Below are positions 5,592-7,098 of a DNA stretch of 7,098 nt, piece by piece. Positions within the stretch are counted from its first letter, which is position 1. Every line of letters starts with the position of its first letter. The notes below the pieces were generated by a model that was not told where the DNA came from, searched no databases, and saw only the letters and a program-made list of their open reading frames with translations. Where the stretch lies: positions 1 to 7,098 of the forward strand of contig JAEORY010000200.1 of assembly GCA_016840645.1 (NCBI GenBank), read 5' to 3'. Source of the DNA: Candidatus Borrarchaeota archaeon (GTDB taxonomy: Archaea; Asgardarchaeota; Sifarchaeia; Borrarchaeales; Borrarchaeaceae). A program made the position numbers and the translations under genes.

Positions 5592-5651
5592 TTGAGAGTA
5601 CCTATCTACGTGTTAAACATGAGGGGGCAACCGCTCATGCCTACCACATAA
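5592..5651 (+). pseudogene. iscB: IscB N-terminal fragment (PLMP motif) ended by an in-frame TAA
   Basis: From the TTG at 5592 the frame reads MRVPIYVLN MRGQPLMPTT, the characteristic N-terminus of IscB with its PLMP motif, then meets TAA at 5649-5651. The same frame continues without a shift through GKKLLKEGKAHVVKR FPFTIQL (5658-5723) into the large downstream ORF, exactly as intact IscB proteins do. One nonsense codon therefore splits an otherwise full-length gene of about 400 codons (5592-6794). At the equivalent place the family usually has a proline-basic pair, so TAA-CAC probably replaced codons of that type. It is a recent inactivating mutation, a sequencing error, or a read-through stop. 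Confidence 0.8.
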
Positions 5652-5720
5652 CACACAGGAAAGAAATTATTAAAAGAAGGAAAGGCACACGTTGTTAAGC
5701 GTTTTCCTTTCACCATTCAG

Positions 5721-6794
5721 TTGAAATATGCCACTGGAGAAGCGACACAACAGATTAAATTAGGAGTGGATATAGGTTTTACTGAAATCGGTTTTAGTGC
5801 CAAGACCTATAAGTTAGAAGTTATCAGTGGCACTTTAAGCTTGCGCAAGGATGGCTCAAAAAAACTTGAAGAAAGACGGAGGTATCGTAGAACACGTAGA
5901 GGCAGACTTAGGTATAGACCACCTCGATTTGATAATCGTAAACGTCCTGAAGGATGGTTAGCTCCTAGTACTCAGCACAAACATGACTCACATATTCGAT
6001 TAGTTGAAACACTTGCAACGCTACTTCCTATAACTTACAAAAGGATAGAGACTGCGAATTTCGACACACAGAAAATGCAGCATCCAGAAGTTACAGGCGT
6101 AGAGTATCAACAGGGCACACTTCATGGTTATGAAGTCAAAGAATATCTATTGTATAAGTGGGGACGAAAGTGCACCTATTGTGGTAAAACAGACGTTCCC
6201 TTAGAAGTTGAGCATATCGTCCCGAAAAGCAGAGGTGGCACAGACCGAGTGTCGAATTTAACGATCGCGTGTAGGAACTGTAATCTAAAGAAGGGAGATA
6301 AAACCGCCGAGGAGTTTGGCTACCCACACATCCAGCAGCAGGCAAAGAAGTCACTTACAGCAGCAGCATGTATCAACAACATTCGTTGGAGGCTAGTAGA
6401 ACAGTTAGGAGCAGAGCTTACCTACGGGTACGTTACCAAATACCAGCGCAATAAGTTAGGATTAGAAAAGTCGCATGTTAATGATGCGTTTGTCATTGCG
6501 GGAGGCACAACACAAGAACGGTGTAGACCGTATGAAGTCATTCAGGTGCGGCGCAATAATCGTTCACTACAATTGAATAGAAAAGGTTTCAAACCGTCTA
6601 TTAGAAGACAGAGATACCCGTTACAACCGTATGATCTTATAAACTTTGAGGGTAGAACGTATAGAGTAAAAGGTACTCATTGTCTTGGAAAGCGAGTTAT
6701 TTTAAAAAATGTTAATGGAAAAGACAAAAGCGTATCTATCAAAAAAGTAGAGTTGGTTAAATATGGGAAAGGATTATTATTTAACTTATGTTAG
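5721..6794 (+). CDS. iscB: IscB RNA-guided nuclease, main open frame (RuvC-HNH), N-terminus cut off by an upstream stop
   Basis: IscB is the transposon-encoded ancestor of Cas9, an omegaRNA-guided DNA nuclease. Residues are numbered from the TTG at 5721, which is only the first possible start after the upstream stop and is poorly supported. RuvC-I is LGVDIGFTEIGFSA (D17). An arginine-rich bridge helix follows (RRRYRRTRRGRLRYRPPRF, 52-70), then RKRPEGWLAPS. RuvC-II is RIETANFDTQKM (E110). The HNH domain has zinc-type pairs CTYC (151-154) and CRNC (184-187), catalytic VEHIVPKSRGG (H165) and N179. RuvC-III is SHVNDAFVIAGG (H252, D255). The C-terminus ends VELVKYGKGLLF, as in full-length family members. 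All catalytic residues are present. Made from 5721, the protein would lack the PLMP domain that contacts RNA and target, so function is doubtful unless the TAA is read through. Confidence 0.88.
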   Translation: MKYATGEATQQIKLGVDIGFTEIGFSAKTYKLEVISGTLSLRKDGSKKLEERRRYRRTRRGRLRYRPPRFDNRKRPEGWLAPSTQHKHDSHIRLVETLATLLPITYKRIETANFDTQKMQHPEVTGVEYQQGTLHGYEVKEYLLYKWGRKCTYCGKTDVPLEVEHIVPKSRGGTDRVSNLTIACRNCNLKKGDKTAEEFGYPHIQQQAKKSLTAAACINNIRWRLVEQLGAELTYGYVTKYQRNKLGLEKSHVNDAFVIAGGTTQERCRPYEVIQVRRNNRSLQLNRKGFKPSIRRQRYPLQPYDLINFEGRTYRVKGTHCLGKRVILKNVNGKDKSVSIKKVELVKYGKGLLFNLC

Positions 6795-6800
6795 TCTAAA

Positions 6801-6845
6801 CGCCTCTTTCCTCCCCACCCTAAAGGGTAGGGGCTTCCAGAGGCG
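6801..6845 (+). repeat. Right-end hairpin of the IscB element
   Basis: Outer arms CGCCTC (6801-6806) and GAGGCG (6840-6845) are exact reverse complements. Inside, CCCC (6813-6816) pairs with GGGG (6830-6833) and CCC (6818-6820) with GGG (6825-6827) around a TAAA loop. It begins 6 bases after the IscB stop. Its inner half repeats the left-end blocks CCCCACCCT and GGGGCTT. This is the form expected of an IS200/IS605-type right end and could also terminate transcription. Confidence 0.7.
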
Positions 6846-6869
6846 GGAGTAGTGAAAAAAGTTTTCTAA

Positions 6870-7098
6870 CTAGTCAAGTTCAACTCTTTTTCTATCTTCA
6901 GATATGTGTGCTTTTAATTTGTTTTCTGCAATTAATGCTTTCACTTTTTTACGAATTTGCTCCTTATCCCTTCCCATTTGGTCAGCTAGTGTCTTAAAAG
7001 AAATTTTGCCTCTGCTTGTTATAATTGCAATTAATGTTTTCTTTGAAACTCTTCGTGGAACGTAATAAACCGCCAAAACTATCGAAAAAATTGCAATA
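6870..7098 (-). CDS. C-terminal part of a membrane-anchored winged-helix-like protein (N-terminus outside window)
   Basis: On the minus strand the frame is open from the window edge to the TAG at 6872-6870. The TTG at 7076 is probably internal, because upstream codons continue without a stop and encode a hydrophobic run, IAIFSIVLAVYYV, that looks like a transmembrane helix followed by basic PRRVSKK. The last 60 residues resemble a winged helix-turn-helix: TLIAIITSRGKISFKTLADQMGRDKEQIRKKVKALIAENKL, then a charged wing-like strand ending in RVELD. The domain could bind DNA or another protein. Its partner and role cannot be told from this fragment. The gene converges on the small GTPase and the IscB element lies between them, with its right hairpin about 25 bases from this stop codon. 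Confidence 0.55.
   Translation of the reverse strand, partial: IAIFSIVLAVYYVPRRVSKKTLIAIITSRGKISFKTLADQMGRDKEQIRKKVKALIAENKLKAHISEDRKRVELD

Larger units (their letters stand above)
5316..6854 (+). mobile_element. ISC-type (IscB) IS200/IS605-like element lacking TnpA
   Basis: Left-to-right the unit has a subterminal hairpin (5324-5343), a structured non-coding RNA region, the IscB gene, and a right-end hairpin (6801-6845). The ends share CCCCACCCT (5324-5332 and 6813-6821) and GGGGCTT (5340-5346 and 6830-6836), consistent with hairpins recognised by an HUH transposase. There are no terminal inverted repeats or obvious target duplication, as expected of this superfamily. No TnpA gene is present, so it would be non-autonomous. 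Exact ends are approximate: the left end could be anywhere from about 5313 to 5323, the right end from about 6846 to 6856. Confidence 0.75.

Noticed and set aside
5407..5595. A 62-codon plus-strand open frame upstream of IscB
   Set aside because: It lies wholly within the structured omegaRNA region, resembles no protein, and its codons coincide with paired stems.
6136..6354. Minus-strand frame inside IscB
   Set aside because: It is antisense to the HNH-coding region and has no support.
5316..6850. CRISPR-Cas9 locus
   Set aside because: The nuclease is IscB-sized with a PLMP N-terminus and lacks a REC lobe. There is no repeat-spacer array and no cas1 or cas2, and the upstream RNA and end hairpins fit a transposon.

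Overview
The window looks archaeal. The protein-coding DNA is AT-rich. Several genes start with TTG or GTG behind GAGG-type Shine-Dalgarno sequences, and promoter-like TTTATAAA elements and oligo-T tracts lie between genes. One gene carries a canonical archaeal histone fold. An inositol-phosphate synthase and a COG2229-type small GTPase also fit an archaeon. An Asgard or other mesophilic archaeal lineage is my guess; nothing here is a phylogenetic marker.

Layout. A 5'-truncated SAM-dependent methyltransferase (to 458) is followed by a divergent myo-inositol-1-phosphate synthase (526-1599) with a perfect 7-bp inverted repeat in its promoter region. Convergent to it is a GCS2-type glutamate-cysteine ligase-like enzyme (3135-1660, minus) with an unusual C-terminal extension. 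Divergent from that gene is the most striking protein of the window (3309-4154): an N-formylglutamate-amidohydrolase-like domain fused in one reading frame to a complete archaeal histone fold. A hairpin resembling a transposon end follows (about 4172-4205), then a YjbQ/UPF0047 protein (4262-4672) and a small GTPase (4816-5334).

From about 5316 to 6850 lies an ISC-type (IscB-encoding, IS200/IS605-like) element. It has a left-end hairpin, a roughly 275-nt highly structured omegaRNA (HEARO-like) with several GNRA tetraloops, the IscB gene, and a right-end hairpin sharing two short blocks with the left end. No TnpA transposase is present, so mobility would need help in trans. The IscB frame truly begins at a TTG at 5592 behind a strong GGAGG and carries the PLMP motif, but an in-frame TAA at 5649-5651 cuts it. 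The rest, with all RuvC and HNH catalytic residues visible, stays open to 6794. The left end supplies the last codons and stop of the GTPase gene, so the element appears to have inserted into that gene's 3' end. Sequence just past the right end could be the displaced tail.

The window closes with the C-terminal part of a minus-strand protein (a membrane-like segment followed by a winged-helix-like domain) running off the right edge. The glutamyl-ligase-like gene and the FGase-histone gene share an upstream region and both handle glutamyl-type chemistry by family. A joint role is possible but not shown.
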